Positions 1 through 8,750 are shown, counted from the first letter of the stretch. The stretch: DNA of 54,865 bases from Ancylomarina salipaludis (GCF_004122035.1 NZ_SAXA01000020.1:1-54865); one strand, 5' to 3'. Program-made: numbers and translations. Notes: generated by a model not told the origin, from the sequence alone.

Positions 1-60
1 ACTTAACTCAACAGCATTCAATTTAAACTCTCTACTAAATTTTCGTCTTTCTTTTTCCAT
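1..60 (-). CDS. IS3-family transposase OrfA, N-terminal fragment (cut by window edge)
   Basis: The start codon is at 60 and the frame runs off the left edge after 20 codons. The visible residues (MEKERRKFSREFKL, then NAVELS) match the start of IS3-family OrfA proteins, which carry a helix-turn-helix that binds the IS ends. The stretch 61 to about 126 would be the IS leader and terminal repeat. I see GGACAG on the minus strand near 97-102 but cannot fix the boundary. The family call rests on a short but characteristic stretch. Confidence 0.75.
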   Translation of the reverse strand, partial: MEKERRKFSREFKLNAVELS

Positions 61-131
61 AATCTAAGATATAAATTATTAATATTCTATATCTTAACTC
101 ACTGTCCGTATAAATGTAGCAACTTCACCGT

Positions 132-257
132 CTTGCTTCGCAAGCCACCCCTCCTCAAAATAAGGAGGGGAAACTATTCAAAGCTTTATAAAAGACAAGT
201 TGACTATTTCTCCTCCCAAAAAAGGAGGAGAATATTTAGGCTTTGCTTCATAAAGCC
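132..257. repeat. Cluster of four palindromes between IS end and first gene
   Basis: Four perfect short inverted repeats follow one another: CTTGC/GCAAG (132-144), CCCCTCCT/AGGAGGGG (148-170), TTCTCCTCC/GGAGGAGAA (208-232) and GGCTTT/AAAGCC (239-257). The second and third share the CTCC/GGAG core and look like two copies of one palindromic repeat. They encode nothing. They may be REP-like intergenic repeats or hairpins that block read-through from the IS. The structure is visible directly; the role is inference. Confidence 0.7.
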
Positions 258-263
258 AGGATA

Positions 264-295
264 CAAAAAAAGCTGTGGCTCTCTAACCACAGCTT
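264..295 (-). terminator. Intrinsic terminator of the 362-1366 gene
   Basis: A 9-bp perfect stem (270-278 with 287-295, AAGCTGTGG/CCACAGCTT) and an 8-nt loop are followed on the minus strand by a T run (265-271 read in reverse). It lies 66 bp past the stop of the minus-strand gene. Confidence 0.85.
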
Positions 296-361
296 AGTCA
301 AGCTCTTTCTAATTATAGTTCAACCACTGAACTGTCGAATTAGAAAGCAACTTGTTGTTTT

Positions 362-1366
362 TTAAATGGAGTTGGGTTCCAACAGAGGCACAGCCTGCAT
401 ACTAATGTACAGCTTACATGGCCTTGATTCGAAGCGTCGGATTGGCACATATAGGGTCTTGTAGCCAATCGATTCAATTCGAAGTCTGTGATCGCCCTTA
501 GGGAATGATTTAAATCTGAAGCTTCCTGTTGGGCTAATGGCTGTGCTTAAGCCTAACTCCTCAGCAAAGACTTTCCCCTCTCCAATAATTTGTCCATTGG
601 CCTCATCGGTCAGATATCCCATCAGTTCGTAAGGGTGTTGAATTCCCTTGGCTGTTTGTCGGGCCGCAAAATAATGGTTCACAAAGTCGGGATGCGACTG
701 ACGGTATCTTTCAATACTTCGATCGAGCACTGTTTTTAAAAACTGATTGGTTTTTTTCTTAAGATCGTTAAAAGCCTTATTAGATGTCTTTTTATCTTCC
801 ATCAGAATTAAACGATCGGTTCGGTTCTTAAGAAAGTCTCCTAAATCGGTTTGCAAGCTGATAATACTTTCCTGAGTAATGGCATAATCATTCAATTGAG
901 CCAGGTTATCCTGAGCAATCTTGATGCACGACTCGGTGTATTGAATTAAGTTTACCTCGCTCAAACCAGCCAATACCGATTTCGAAATATCAACTTGTTC
1001 GAGGATTGAGGTATCCCCATTACTATTGGCAAAACAAACCAGGTTATTGGAGAAAGGAAATAAACTGGCAATCAATTTGTTTTTAATCTCCTTTTTATTC
1101 ACAATGAGCCAGTCAGCCGGAGCATTCATTTTTTCGGCAAGCTTAAAAAGGCCGATTTTGTATCCTGTAAACCTCGTCACCTCTTCTTTGGTGGGTGCAT
1201 CCGATTCGTAAACACTACTGTTTAAATTAAGAACTTGTTCAACCTCCTGATAAGAATCTAATTTTAATTGATCATTTGTATTCATCATTTTGAATTTATG
1301 CAGTACGACTAAATCAAAGGATGTATCACGATTTGGTTCACACTGCTTGATTAATAATAAACTCAT
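362..1366 (-). CDS. Hypothetical protein with C-terminal carboxypeptidase-regulatory-like domain
   Basis: The longest frame gives 334 residues. A second start, two adjacent ATG codons at 1288 and 1285, would remove 26-27 residues and has the A-rich upstream sequence usual in this phylum; I favour it, though not firmly. The first about 240 residues are charged and helical with no motif I recognise and no signal peptide. The last about 85 residues (GYLTDEANGQIIGEG..., GSFRFKSFPKGDHRLRIESIGY) have the pattern of a CarboxypepD_reg/CNA-B-like beta-sandwich, as found at the start of SusC proteins, here at the C-terminus. It is a single gene with its own terminator. Function unknown. Confidence 0.75.
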   Translation of the reverse strand: MSLLLIKQCEPNRDTSFDLVVLHKFKMMNTNDQLKLDSYQEVEQVLNLNSSVYESDAPTKEEVTRFTGYKIGLFKLAEKMNAPADWLIVNKKEIKNKLIASLFPFSNNLVCFANSNGDTSILEQVDISKSVLAGLSEVNLIQYTESCIKIAQDNLAQLNDYAITQESIISLQTDLGDFLKNRTDRLILMEDKKTSNKAFNDLKKKTNQFLKTVLDRSIERYRQSHPDFVNHYFAARQTAKGIQHPYELMGYLTDEANGQIIGEGKVFAEELGLSTAISPTGSFRFKSFPKGDHRLRIESIGYKTLYVPIRRFESRPCKLYISMQAVPLLEPNSI

Positions 1367-1528
1367 CTGACACAGCCAGATTTAATCATCTTAAGCTAAG
1401 CTGTCTGAGATCAGCTTAGGCTTGTGTAAACAACTGTCTTGCTTTAAATTTTACTTTTGCTTTCTTATTCAAAGCTTTTTTGCACTTCTATTCAAAATTG
1501 AATTAGCCCCTCTAAAATTTAGATTTGT

Positions 1529-1738
1529 TGCTTTAAAATTTGAATCACTTGCTTTCAGAAACACAAAACCTGCTTTAAAATTTGAATTACTTGCTTCCAG
1601 AAATACAAAACCTGCTTTAAAATTTAAATTACTTGCTTCCAGAAACACAAAACCTGCTTTAAAAATTGAATTACTTGCTTTCAGAAACACAAAACCTGCT
1701 TTAAAATTTAAATTACTTGCTTTCAAAATTGCGTCAGC
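1529..1738. repeat. 42-bp tandem repeat, five copies
   Basis: Units start at 1529, 1571, 1613, 1655 and 1697; the last diverges at its end. Each unit has a 20-bp half (TGCTTTAAAATTTRAATTAC) and a 22-bp half starting TTGCTTYCAGAAA. Degenerate half-units can be followed out to about 1440 and 1800. Because 42 is a multiple of three, long frames stay open on both strands (a 14-residue repeat), but neither looks like a protein with a start site, so I treat it as non-coding repeat DNA. Confidence 0.85.
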
Positions 1739-2599
1739 TCCTCTCAGAGCCTAATCATTTGATTTAAAATCTTAATCAGCTGGCTTCAAAAAATGAATAG
1801 AAAGCATCCTGAATAAATCGTTTTAATTCATATGAATGGAATTTTAAAGAAAATTGCTGGCAACGAACAAAATCGTGCAGAGAGATTCAGCAAATATGAA
1901 ATACTTCGACTTAGGCGTCTCAAAAGTATTCAGAGGGTAAATACAGACTCACTTTCAGTCTTGTGATCTGTAATCCAAGATGTTCTTGTGGTTGAACTGT
2001 AAAGCTAAGTTAAAGAATAATTTCGTTATTCTCCAAATAAAAAATTCATTCATCCCAAAATAAATGCGATTCATCAAACAAAGCAAGTCGTTCACAAGTA
2101 AGCAAAACGCCAGATAATCCAAGCCATTCAGAATATGAGCTGCAAAGGCTATTTTTTATCAGTTGTTTTGTTGTATTTCGACTGGCCTAAATAATGGAGA
2201 TAAAAAGCACTAATAAACAGGTCTTTGAAGATTTATTCAAAAACGAACAATCGGGATTGAATTCAAAATGGTATGAGAGATAAAAGATAAATCCATGATG
2301 CCTGGTGCTTCCCAAGCAGGAATACTTGAGGAAAGAAAGAGAGGTGGTTTGAATAAAGCATCTCCCCGTCAAGCAGAGCTTGCCAGACTTTCTCCTTATT
2401 TGGCTACATCTCGGCTCCACTCGATATTCAGCATTTAAACTCCACTCGATGCGGCGGTTCAGAAACAGGAAGGGGGAAACTTTAGTAGAACAACAAGCTT
2501 GGATTTGCACCATTTAGTCAGAGCATGACATTTACAGCTTACTTATAGTCAGAGCATGACGGTACATTTTGGACTTGCAACAAAAATTTGGCAGTAGAA
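1739..2599. other. Gene-poor stretch with short direct repeats
   Basis: About 860 bp hold no convincing gene. A 29-codon plus-strand frame (2194-2283, MEIKSTNKQVFEDLFKNEQ...) is open but unsupported. A 108-codon minus-strand frame (2187-2513) is rich in Cys, Ser and Arg and reads like chance translation. An 11-bp direct repeat, CTCCACTCGAT, occurs twice between about 2415 and 2450. A 15-bp direct repeat, TAGTCAGAGCATGAC, lies at 2515-2529 and 2546-2560. This could be a decayed gene or an intergenic repeat family. Confidence 0.5.
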
Positions 2600-3700
2600 C
2601 TAAATCATTTTCAACACCCACAACTCCACCTGCTCTTCAGCACGCCAGTTCTGGTTTCGTTGGGTTTTATTCGAGGCGGCTTTCACACCCTTGTGCAAGA
2701 GCAGTTCTTTCTGAAATCGTCCGCCTTCGGCTAGTTCTTTTTTGATTGGGTGTTCGGCATCCTTATGCGTGATTTCGATCATATTGGAAAACAACAATGT
2801 CACTCTGCCTCCGGGCTTTAAGTGCTTAATGGCTTCAGCAAAAAAACGGGGAAACAATTGCTCATCGTAATAAATCGCCATATCAATCCCTTCCAAATTA
2901 TGGGAAGCAGGCAGCCAGGGCGGATTAAAAACAATCAGTTCGGTTTTTTCGGAGCAATCAGCAAACAGATCCCCGTGCATCAGCTCCACTTTGGCATCCA
3001 ATCCGTAGCGTTTCAACTCTTCGTTGACACCTGCAATGGCATTGGGGTTGGTATCGGTGCCATAAAGTTTTCCGAAACCCTGTTTTAACATTTGCAGAGA
3101 AAGAACACCACTACCAATTCCAACATCAATAGCTGATTTCTTTTCACCCACATACTGTTTCAACCACTTGTCGAAAAGGATGAGATGCTCGAATCGCGTA
3201 GGAAAATAAGTTCCGAAGAAAGGACGAATCTTGCGACCTAAAACCGGAATAAAAATGCCTTTCTCATGCCATTGCCAGGAACTGTTTAAACCTTGCACCT
3301 GTGGAAAGGGCAATAAAAACTCATCCATATCGGGATACAGACTTTTTAACCAGCCAATTTCCGGTGCTTTTCTGACCGTGAGCTTGTTGTTACTAACCAA
3401 GAGCAACAGGCGGTGAGAGAGTTCACGAAACCTGGCCCGGTAATCGCGTTGTCCCTGAAAAGACTGATCGGGATATGCCTTTTTCAGATAAGCCTTAAGC
3501 GCATTCAGTACGATCAGTCCACTGCTAAAGTAATCAACAATCAGAACATAATCCCCTTCTATCAAAGCATCTACAGCATCCAAGGGATCCATTCGACGTT
3601 TGTATGCCAACACATCAACATCCACTATGGGATTGGGACGATCTATCTGAATGCTTTTTCCTGAAACGATCATTTCGATCGCTGATGCTTGCTTTGACAT
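2600..3700 (-). CDS. Class I SAM-dependent methyltransferase, HemK/PrmC-like
   Basis: A protein of 366 residues. The C-terminal half is a Rossmann methyltransferase: motif I VGIGSG at about 193-198 binds S-adenosylmethionine, the acidic GTDTNP follows strand 2 at about 214-219, and NPPW at about 259-262 is the catalytic tetrad of enzymes that methylate amide or exocyclic nitrogens (PrmC glutamine, N6-adenine or guanine-N2 enzymes). The N-terminal about 170 residues are a separate domain that probably selects substrate. It is cytoplasmic with no signal peptide. The substrate (release factor, rRNA, ribosomal protein or small molecule) cannot be told from sequence. A possible -7 box TAGCTTTG lies at 3782-3789 on the minus strand. 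Transcribed alone. Confidence 0.85.
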   Translation of the reverse strand: MSKQASAIEMIVSGKSIQIDRPNPIVDVDVLAYKRRMDPLDAVDALIEGDYVLIVDYFSSGLIVLNALKAYLKKAYPDQSFQGQRDYRARFRELSHRLLLLVSNNKLTVRKAPEIGWLKSLYPDMDEFLLPFPQVQGLNSSWQWHEKGIFIPVLGRKIRPFFGTYFPTRFEHLILFDKWLKQYVGEKKSAIDVGIGSGVLSLQMLKQGFGKLYGTDTNPNAIAGVNEELKRYGLDAKVELMHGDLFADCSEKTELIVFNPPWLPASHNLEGIDMAIYYDEQLFPRFFAEAIKHLKPGGRVTLLFSNMIEITHKDAEHPIKKELAEGGRFQKELLLHKGVKAASNKTQRNQNWRAEEQVELWVLKMI

Positions 3701-3830
3701 GATTGTGATTATTAGAAACAGATAAGATCCAACAAGAACACTTACAAAATGAAATGCTCTGCTTTTTGTTTAATTCTAACACAAAGCTAGTCTAAATCTT
3801 ATTACTCATGATAATAATCGTCAAAACAAT

Positions 3831-3862
3831 AAAAAAAAGCTGCCACCCTAAGGATGACAGCT
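3831..3862 (-). terminator. Intrinsic terminator of the OsmC-like gene
   Basis: An 11-bp stem (3838-3848 with 3852-3862, two mismatches) is followed on the minus strand by a run of eight T (3831-3838 reversed). It begins 16 bp past the OsmC stop codon. Confidence 0.85.
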
Positions 3863-3877
3863 CAAATACATCATTCA

Positions 3878-4339
3878 TTAAGCCATAGCTTCAGCAAGCT
3901 TTTTCTTTTTAAGCTTTAAACTTACCGGAGTTATATTTCTCAGGTTATCCGAAACAGGACATCTGTCTTCGATAGCCTCCAGCCATTTAGCCAAAACCTC
4001 AGGCGAAGCGTCACAATCGGGTTCGATTGACACTTCAATTCCCTTATAACCTGCTCTGTCGTCAAAGGATGTTCCAAACAGACGATTGGGATTAAGCTCT
4101 CCGGCCATTTTAATCTTAAGGGAACGCAATTCAATGTTCATCTCCTTGGCAATAACGTGAGCCATCACATTGATACATCCGCAAAATGCTGCCAAAATGT
4201 ATTCAACAGGATTTGCCCCCTGATCTGTTCCTCCCAAATCAGCAGGTTCATCAATAATGATCTCAAAACCTCTTGCTTTTACGACTGTTTTGGTTGCATT
4301 CTCGCTATGTGCTTTTACTCTGAATTTTAAATCTGACAT
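3878..4339 (-). CDS. OsmC/Ohr-family protein
   Basis: A protein of 153 residues, the usual length of the family. OsmC/Ohr proteins reduce organic hydroperoxides through two cysteines; some members act on other substrates or have unknown roles. The N-terminal cysteine region AAFCGCIN (Cys53, Cys55) and the second conserved cysteine in EDRCPVSDNLRN (Cys127) are present, as is the GANPVEYILAA helix typical of the YhfA-like OsmC branch. Cytoplasmic. It is divergent from a Crp/Fnr-type regulator 152 bp away, which suggests that regulator may control it, but this is inference from position only. It has its own terminator. Confidence 0.88.
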   Translation of the reverse strand: MSDLKFRVKAHSENATKTVVKARGFEIIIDEPADLGGTDQGANPVEYILAAFCGCINVMAHVIAKEMNIELRSLKIKMAGELNPNRLFGTSFDDRAGYKGIEVSIEPDCDASPEVLAKWLEAIEDRCPVSDNLRNITPVSLKLKKKKLAEAMA

Positions 4340-4430
4340 CTTATATAGGTTTAGTTGTTTAAATATTTAATAACACAAAAATGCAGGATCTTCATTAACT
4401 ATAAAACAATCGAAAGAAGCATAGATTCAC

Positions 4431-4467
4431 TATATTTGATGCAATTTCACATCAAATTTTAATGTGA
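4431..4467 (+). promoter_or_regulatory. Promoter -7 box and dyad operator before the Crp/Fnr gene
   Basis: TATATTTG (4431-4438) matches the Bacteroidota -7 consensus TAnnTTTG; no TTG is found at the -33 spacing. Just downstream lies a perfect dyad TCACAT-N9-ATGTGA (4447-4467). It falls about where transcription would start, so a bound protein would repress. Its half-sites are CRP-like bases but in the outward order, so it is not a standard CRP site. Auto-regulation is inference. Confidence 0.5.
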
Positions 4468-4491
4468 TTTTAATTGAGATAAATACACGTC

Positions 4492-5190
4492 ATGAATTTT
4501 GAATATCAAACTAGCGGATATTGTGCCGACCATCAATCGATTAGTGCTAAAGATTGTTTTGAATCCTTAACAATGAATCAAAAAAGTTTGGTGGAAAAAT
4601 CCACCAGCATACTCCGGTTTGCCAAAGGAGAAACCATCATTAAACAAGGTTTCGTGGCATCGCACATCCTCTATATTGAAAAAGGTTTGGCTAAACTCGA
4701 TGTCACCAATGATTCAAAACTCTCCACTTTAAAACTATTAAGCAGTGATTCCTTTGTAGGCATCATGTGCAGTTTTGCATGCCGTAATCTCGATTTTTCA
4801 GCAGTCGCTTTGGAAGACACCACCATACGAATGATTGATATGGATCTCTTTTTAAACCTGATTAAAGAAAACGGGGAATTTGCTCTAAGACTCATGCGCC
4901 ATATGTCGTCGCTCACCAATGACATTATGCACCGAACAAGTCGTATAGCCAGCAAAAATGTTGAAGGCTCACTGGCTATGATTCTAAAGGAATTTAAAGA
5001 GATTTATAAGAGCAACACCTATACCTTACCTGTTACGCGTGTAGGATTAGCCTCATTGGCTGGTTGTTCGAAGGAAAGTGCCATAAACACACTGGCTAAA
5101 TTTCATAACGATGGCATTATTCATCTTAAGGATAAATCCGTTAGCCTTCTCAAACCCGAAAGTCTTGAGTTGATCATTAAGAATGGCTAA
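4492..5190 (+). CDS. Crp/Fnr-family transcriptional regulator
   Basis: A protein of 232 residues. An N-terminal cyclic-nucleotide-binding-type beta-barrel (about 25-140, with AKGETIIKQGFVASHILYIE and GLAKLD) is followed by a long dimer helix and a C-terminal winged helix (about 160-228) with the recognition helix near VGLASLAGCSKESAINTLAKF. The glycine/glutamate pocket that binds cAMP in E. coli CRP is not evident, so the ligand is unknown. The N-terminal Cys11 and His14 are not the four-cysteine Fnr iron-sulfur motif. Divergent from the OsmC-like gene. A dyad sits in its leader, suggesting auto-control. Confidence 0.88.
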   Translation: MNFEYQTSGYCADHQSISAKDCFESLTMNQKSLVEKSTSILRFAKGETIIKQGFVASHILYIEKGLAKLDVTNDSKLSTLKLLSSDSFVGIMCSFACRNLDFSAVALEDTTIRMIDMDLFLNLIKENGEFALRLMRHMSSLTNDIMHRTSRIASKNVEGSLAMILKEFKEIYKSNTYTLPVTRVGLASLAGCSKESAINTLAKFHNDGIIHLKDKSVSLLKPESLELIIKNG

Positions 5191-5269
5191 TTCATAATTC
5201 AAAATTAAGAGTTATGAATTATGAGTTTTCACACGGTGGCTTAAAACCTGCAATCACAAATGACTTAAT

Positions 5270-6481
5270 TTACTTCAATTGCCCCGCCAAAAAGCCAGTT
5301 GACCAGGCAGCTTGTAAATTATAACCTCCTGTAATGGCATCGATATCCAGGACTTCGCCAGCAAAATAAAGGTTCTTACATTTTTTGGATTGCATGCTTG
5401 CCATATCCACACTTTTAAGACTCACCCCACCGCAGGTGACAAATTCGTCTCTAAAAGTCGTTTTACCTTTTACGGCATACTCGTCATTTGTCAACAGGTT
5501 TAGTAATTTATTGATGCCTTTCTTACCCAGTTCTCCCCACCTTTTGTCGGATGGTAAATTTCCTTTTTCCAGTAAAAATTGCCAAAGTCTGTCGGGTAGA
5601 GCATAGGGTCTGTAATTGGCTAGAATCTTATTGGTATTTTCTTTAATAATCGTATTTAAATCAGCGATAACGGCATCATTCGAGGCTTGGTTTACCCAAT
5701 TCACAAGAATATTAAAATCGTAGTTCTTTTCACTTAAAATTCTAGCTCCAAAAGCCGATAGCTTTAAAATCGCCGGTCCGCTCATCCCCCAGTGGGTAAT
5801 CAGCAAAGGTCCTTCTGATTTCAATTTGGTTCCCGGAAGCGATACCAAAGCCTTCTCCACCACTATCCCCATAAGTTTGGTCACCGATTCATTCGGCATA
5901 TTAAACGTAAAAAGTGATGGAACCGGATCTTCAATCTTATGCCCCAAAACTTCCAACCACTCCAAGCCATTTCGTTTTGGCGAGCCCCCGGTTGTTACAA
6001 TAAGTTTATCAAAGATTCCCGAAAGCACATTGTCTGTATCAAAAACCAATTCGAATTTCTCACCAAGGGGCTTAATCGATTTTACAGCCAAACCCTTTTG
6101 AATCTCAACGCCCAAGCGTTTACATTCCTTCAGGAAGCAATCGATAATACTCTGGGAATCCTGAGAAACGGGAAAAATACAATTGTCGTCCTGAGTAACC
6201 AAAGGCACTCCTCGTGATTCGAACCATTCAACACAATCCTCGTTATTAAACAGATGAAAGGCTTTTTTCAGACTTCGCCCGCCTCGGGGATAAGCCTGAT
6301 ACAAGTCTTGCGGATCGCAGGCATTAGTCAGATTGCATCTGCCACCTCCCGATATTTTAACTTTGGATAAAAGCTGTCTTGATTTTTCGATAATCACCAC
6401 CTTTGCCTCCGGATAATTTTCCTTGGCGGCTATGGCTGAAAAGAAACCTGCTGCTCCCCCTCCTATTATTCCGATTCGCAT
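5270..6481 (-). CDS. NAD(P)/FAD-dependent oxidoreductase, BaiN/HI0933 (YhiN) family
   Basis: A protein of 403 residues, the full family length. The FAD-binding dinucleotide fold opens at residue 3 with IGIIGGGAAGFFSA (GxGxxG). SKVKISGGGRCNLTN at about 40 is the family signature. The second FAD contact is near the C-terminus (NLYFAGEVLDIDAITGGYN). Members include BaiN, which takes part in bile-acid dehydroxylation, and YhiN; most have no known substrate. It is cytoplasmic with no signal peptide. It lies 25 bp downstream of the U32 gene on the same strand, so the two probably share a transcript. Its stop is 79 bp from the convergent Crp/Fnr gene. Confidence 0.9.
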   Translation of the reverse strand: MRIGIIGGGAAGFFSAIAAKENYPEAKVVIIEKSRQLLSKVKISGGGRCNLTNACDPQDLYQAYPRGGRSLKKAFHLFNNEDCVEWFESRGVPLVTQDDNCIFPVSQDSQSIIDCFLKECKRLGVEIQKGLAVKSIKPLGEKFELVFDTDNVLSGIFDKLIVTTGGSPKRNGLEWLEVLGHKIEDPVPSLFTFNMPNESVTKLMGIVVEKALVSLPGTKLKSEGPLLITHWGMSGPAILKLSAFGARILSEKNYDFNILVNWVNQASNDAVIADLNTIIKENTNKILANYRPYALPDRLWQFLLEKGNLPSDKRWGELGKKGINKLLNLLTNDEYAVKGKTTFRDEFVTCGGVSLKSVDMASMQSKKCKNLYFAGEVLDIDAITGGYNLQAAWSTGFLAGQLK

Positions 6482-6506
6482 ATCTTTCTATTTTTATTGA
6501 GGCTTA

Positions 6507-8750
6507 CTAAATTCCTTTTTTATACTGAACACAAGTTGTCGTTTCAATTGACTGATGAAGCATCTGCTCTGAAATGGCATCCCCATTAATCATCCTTTCA
6601 AAGAGTTGAATCAATTTTGATTTATCAATTGTTATGTGGCTTTCTGTTTCAACATCTCTTAAATCAATCAAATAACTTGAAAACCGATGAGGTAAATCTT
6701 TCACAATATCTGTATTCAAAAAATTTGAAGCATTATAAATCTTGTGATAATTCCCCTTACTCTTCTCTATAAAAAAGGAATCCTTTTTCATGTTAGTAAT
6801 CGTAGATGTCTTTTCACAATTCTGAATACAGCTTGCATCTACCCGGTTTTTCTCACAACCCGTCACCTGATGAAAAAGACATTGCCTGCTGGTCATTAAG
6901 ACAATGGGATGGTAGATGCTATAATGCAATTCGAAATTTTCGGGACAGTTGATTTGCTTAATCTGATTTCTATTGAGTTCATTGGATATAAAAGCGCCGG
7001 AACCATTCAAATTCTCTTTCAAACTCAAAAGACTGTACGAATTCGTCAAATTCATTTGAGGGCCAGCTAGCCAGGCAATTCCTCTCTTAAAAGCCTCATA
7101 AGCAATACCCGTATTATCAGTAACAAGCCTCTGAGGTTTTAGCCGATCGAGAAACTGCAAGGCCATCTCATAATCATCACCAATTATCACCGAAGGAAAC
7201 CAGGGAATCAAGCTGCTATTCTTTCTGAAAAGGTCCAGATAATCATCAAAACGATGCTTAAATCGATTGGGCAATTGAAAATAGAAATCTGCAGAACTCG
7301 TTTCAAGCAAGTGCAAATCATCGGCTGATGAGATTAAAATTGATAGTTTGGCTTTCTCTATATTTCGACTTACTGTTTTTAGTTTGGTTAGCTTAACAGG
7401 TTCGATAATCGCTTTCGATCCATTCAACAAAAATAAAGCCCGGTTTTTCAAAGAGGTCAATTCCTTAAACGGAATAAACAAGCCTTCGTCCAAAGCTTCC
7501 AAATCCAGCTTCTCAATAAAATATTCCGTTTCATTTAGTGCTTTAAAGCGTTTCAGAGCCATAGCCTCATTCAGCCTCTCGCCTTCTTTTCTCTCAAGAG
7601 GCAGTCCCGACAATAGTTCAAAAGAGCTGTCGGGCGTTTGAATTTCAACTTTCAAAGGCTCATTATAATTGCCGAAAAAATAAATACGAAGCGCTGCCTT
7701 CTCTGCACATACAGCTTTAATTTTATTCTCCACTGATCGCTTCATCGCTTCCTTTTCCTCGTACAAAGCCAGGTGTGCCTCTTCCAGCTTATCTGGGCTG
7801 GCAAACATATTCGCTACCGATAAATGCTGAATGGAATGATCGCGAGGGTTATCAATAAACATATCCTTACTGATGTCTCCCTTGAGGTAAGTATTTGAAA
7901 AATCGCGATTAAAAACCTTATACAAAGCGCTATTATCAGCAGCTTTGTTTTCATGCCTATACAAAGCTTGAATATTTTTATTCCAGGCATCCACAACCGT
8001 ATAAACGTAGTCGGCTTTCTTAATTCGTCCCTCAATTTTTAAAGAATAAACGCCAGCCTCATAAAGTTCTTTCAAATCGAAATAGGCTGAATTATCTTTC
8101 AGGTTAAGCGGGTAATCTTTTCCTGCTGCTGTTCTCATATAAGAATCGCGACAAGGCTGACTGCAACGCCCCCTGTTTCCCGAATTCCCACCATGAACCG
8201 AACTGATATAACAGATTCCTGAAAAGGCAATACAATTGGAACCATGAACAAAAACCTCAGTCAAAACCTGATTATCCTGAGCATAGCGGGTCAAATCTTT
8301 GATTTCAGCAAGACTTAATTCTCTTGACAGATTTACTCTCGATACATGCTGTTCACTTAAAAATTTAATCTGCCCCCTATTGTGTGTCGTCATCTGCGTG
8401 GATGCATGCACATCAATAGTTGTGAAATACTTATTCAAAAGATAAAGCATACCCAAATCCTGAACAATCACCCCATCGATGCGGGTATTCGCTAACTTAT
8501 TTAAAAGCTTAATCAATGCTGGGATCTCATTCTCAACAATCAGAATATTAAGGGTAATAAATATCTCACAATCGTGCTGATGGGCCAGCCGCAGAATCCC
8601 TTGCAAATCGTCCAAACTAATATTGGCAGCACGGTTTCGGGCATTAAACTTATCCAAACCACAGTATATTGCATTTGCCCCGGCAAGTATGGCTGCTTTT
8701 ATGGCATCAACATCGCCACCCGGCGCAAGTAATTCTATTTTCCTCTCCAC
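6507..8750 (-). CDS. U32 family protein, RlhA/TrhP-like RNA hydroxylase
   Basis: I place the start at the GTG at 8750 (ERKIELLAPGGD follows); an upstream TTG at 8771 would add seven residues not usual for the family. The result is 747 residues. U32 proteins such as E. coli RlhA and TrhP hydroxylate 23S rRNA or tRNA using prephenate-linked chemistry. Seen here are LAPGGD near the N-terminus, CGLDKFNAR, the VHAST strand and the metal-cluster cysteines C-x6-C-x15-C-x3-C (173, 180, 196 and 200 counted from the GTG), ending RGRCSQPCR. A second cysteine group lies in the C-terminal region (RQCLFHQVTGC). It is longer than RlhA. Which RNA is modified cannot be told. Often annotated as a peptidase, probably wrongly. 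Confidence 0.85.
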   Translation of the reverse strand: MERKIELLAPGGDVDAIKAAILAGANAIYCGLDKFNARNRAANISLDDLQGILRLAHQHDCEIFITLNILIVENEIPALIKLLNKLANTRIDGVIVQDLGMLYLLNKYFTTIDVHASTQMTTHNRGQIKFLSEQHVSRVNLSRELSLAEIKDLTRYAQDNQVLTEVFVHGSNCIAFSGICYISSVHGGNSGNRGRCSQPCRDSYMRTAAGKDYPLNLKDNSAYFDLKELYEAGVYSLKIEGRIKKADYVYTVVDAWNKNIQALYRHENKAADNSALYKVFNRDFSNTYLKGDISKDMFIDNPRDHSIQHLSVANMFASPDKLEEAHLALYEEKEAMKRSVENKIKAVCAEKAALRIYFFGNYNEPLKVEIQTPDSSFELLSGLPLERKEGERLNEAMALKRFKALNETEYFIEKLDLEALDEGLFIPFKELTSLKNRALFLLNGSKAIIEPVKLTKLKTVSRNIEKAKLSILISSADDLHLLETSSADFYFQLPNRFKHRFDDYLDLFRKNSSLIPWFPSVIIGDDYEMALQFLDRLKPQRLVTDNTGIAYEAFKRGIAWLAGPQMNLTNSYSLLSLKENLNGSGAFISNELNRNQIKQINCPENFELHYSIYHPIVLMTSRQCLFHQVTGCEKNRVDASCIQNCEKTSTITNMKKDSFFIEKSKGNYHKIYNASNFLNTDIVKDLPHRFSSYLIDLRDVETESHITIDKSKLIQLFERMINGDAISEQMLHQSIETTTCVQYKKGI

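Noticed and set aside
1422-1754. 110-codon plus-strand and 85-codon minus-strand frames over the tandem repeat
   Set aside because: Both stay open only because the 42-bp unit is a multiple of three; neither has a credible start or family match.
2187-2513. 108-codon minus-strand frame in the gene-poor stretch
   Set aside because: Composition rich in Cys, Ser and Arg, no domain pattern, and it covers direct-repeat DNA; it reads like chance translation.
6507-8750. Collagenase function for the U32 protein
   Set aside because: The cysteine pattern and domain order fit RNA hydroxylases RlhA/TrhP; no signal peptide is present.
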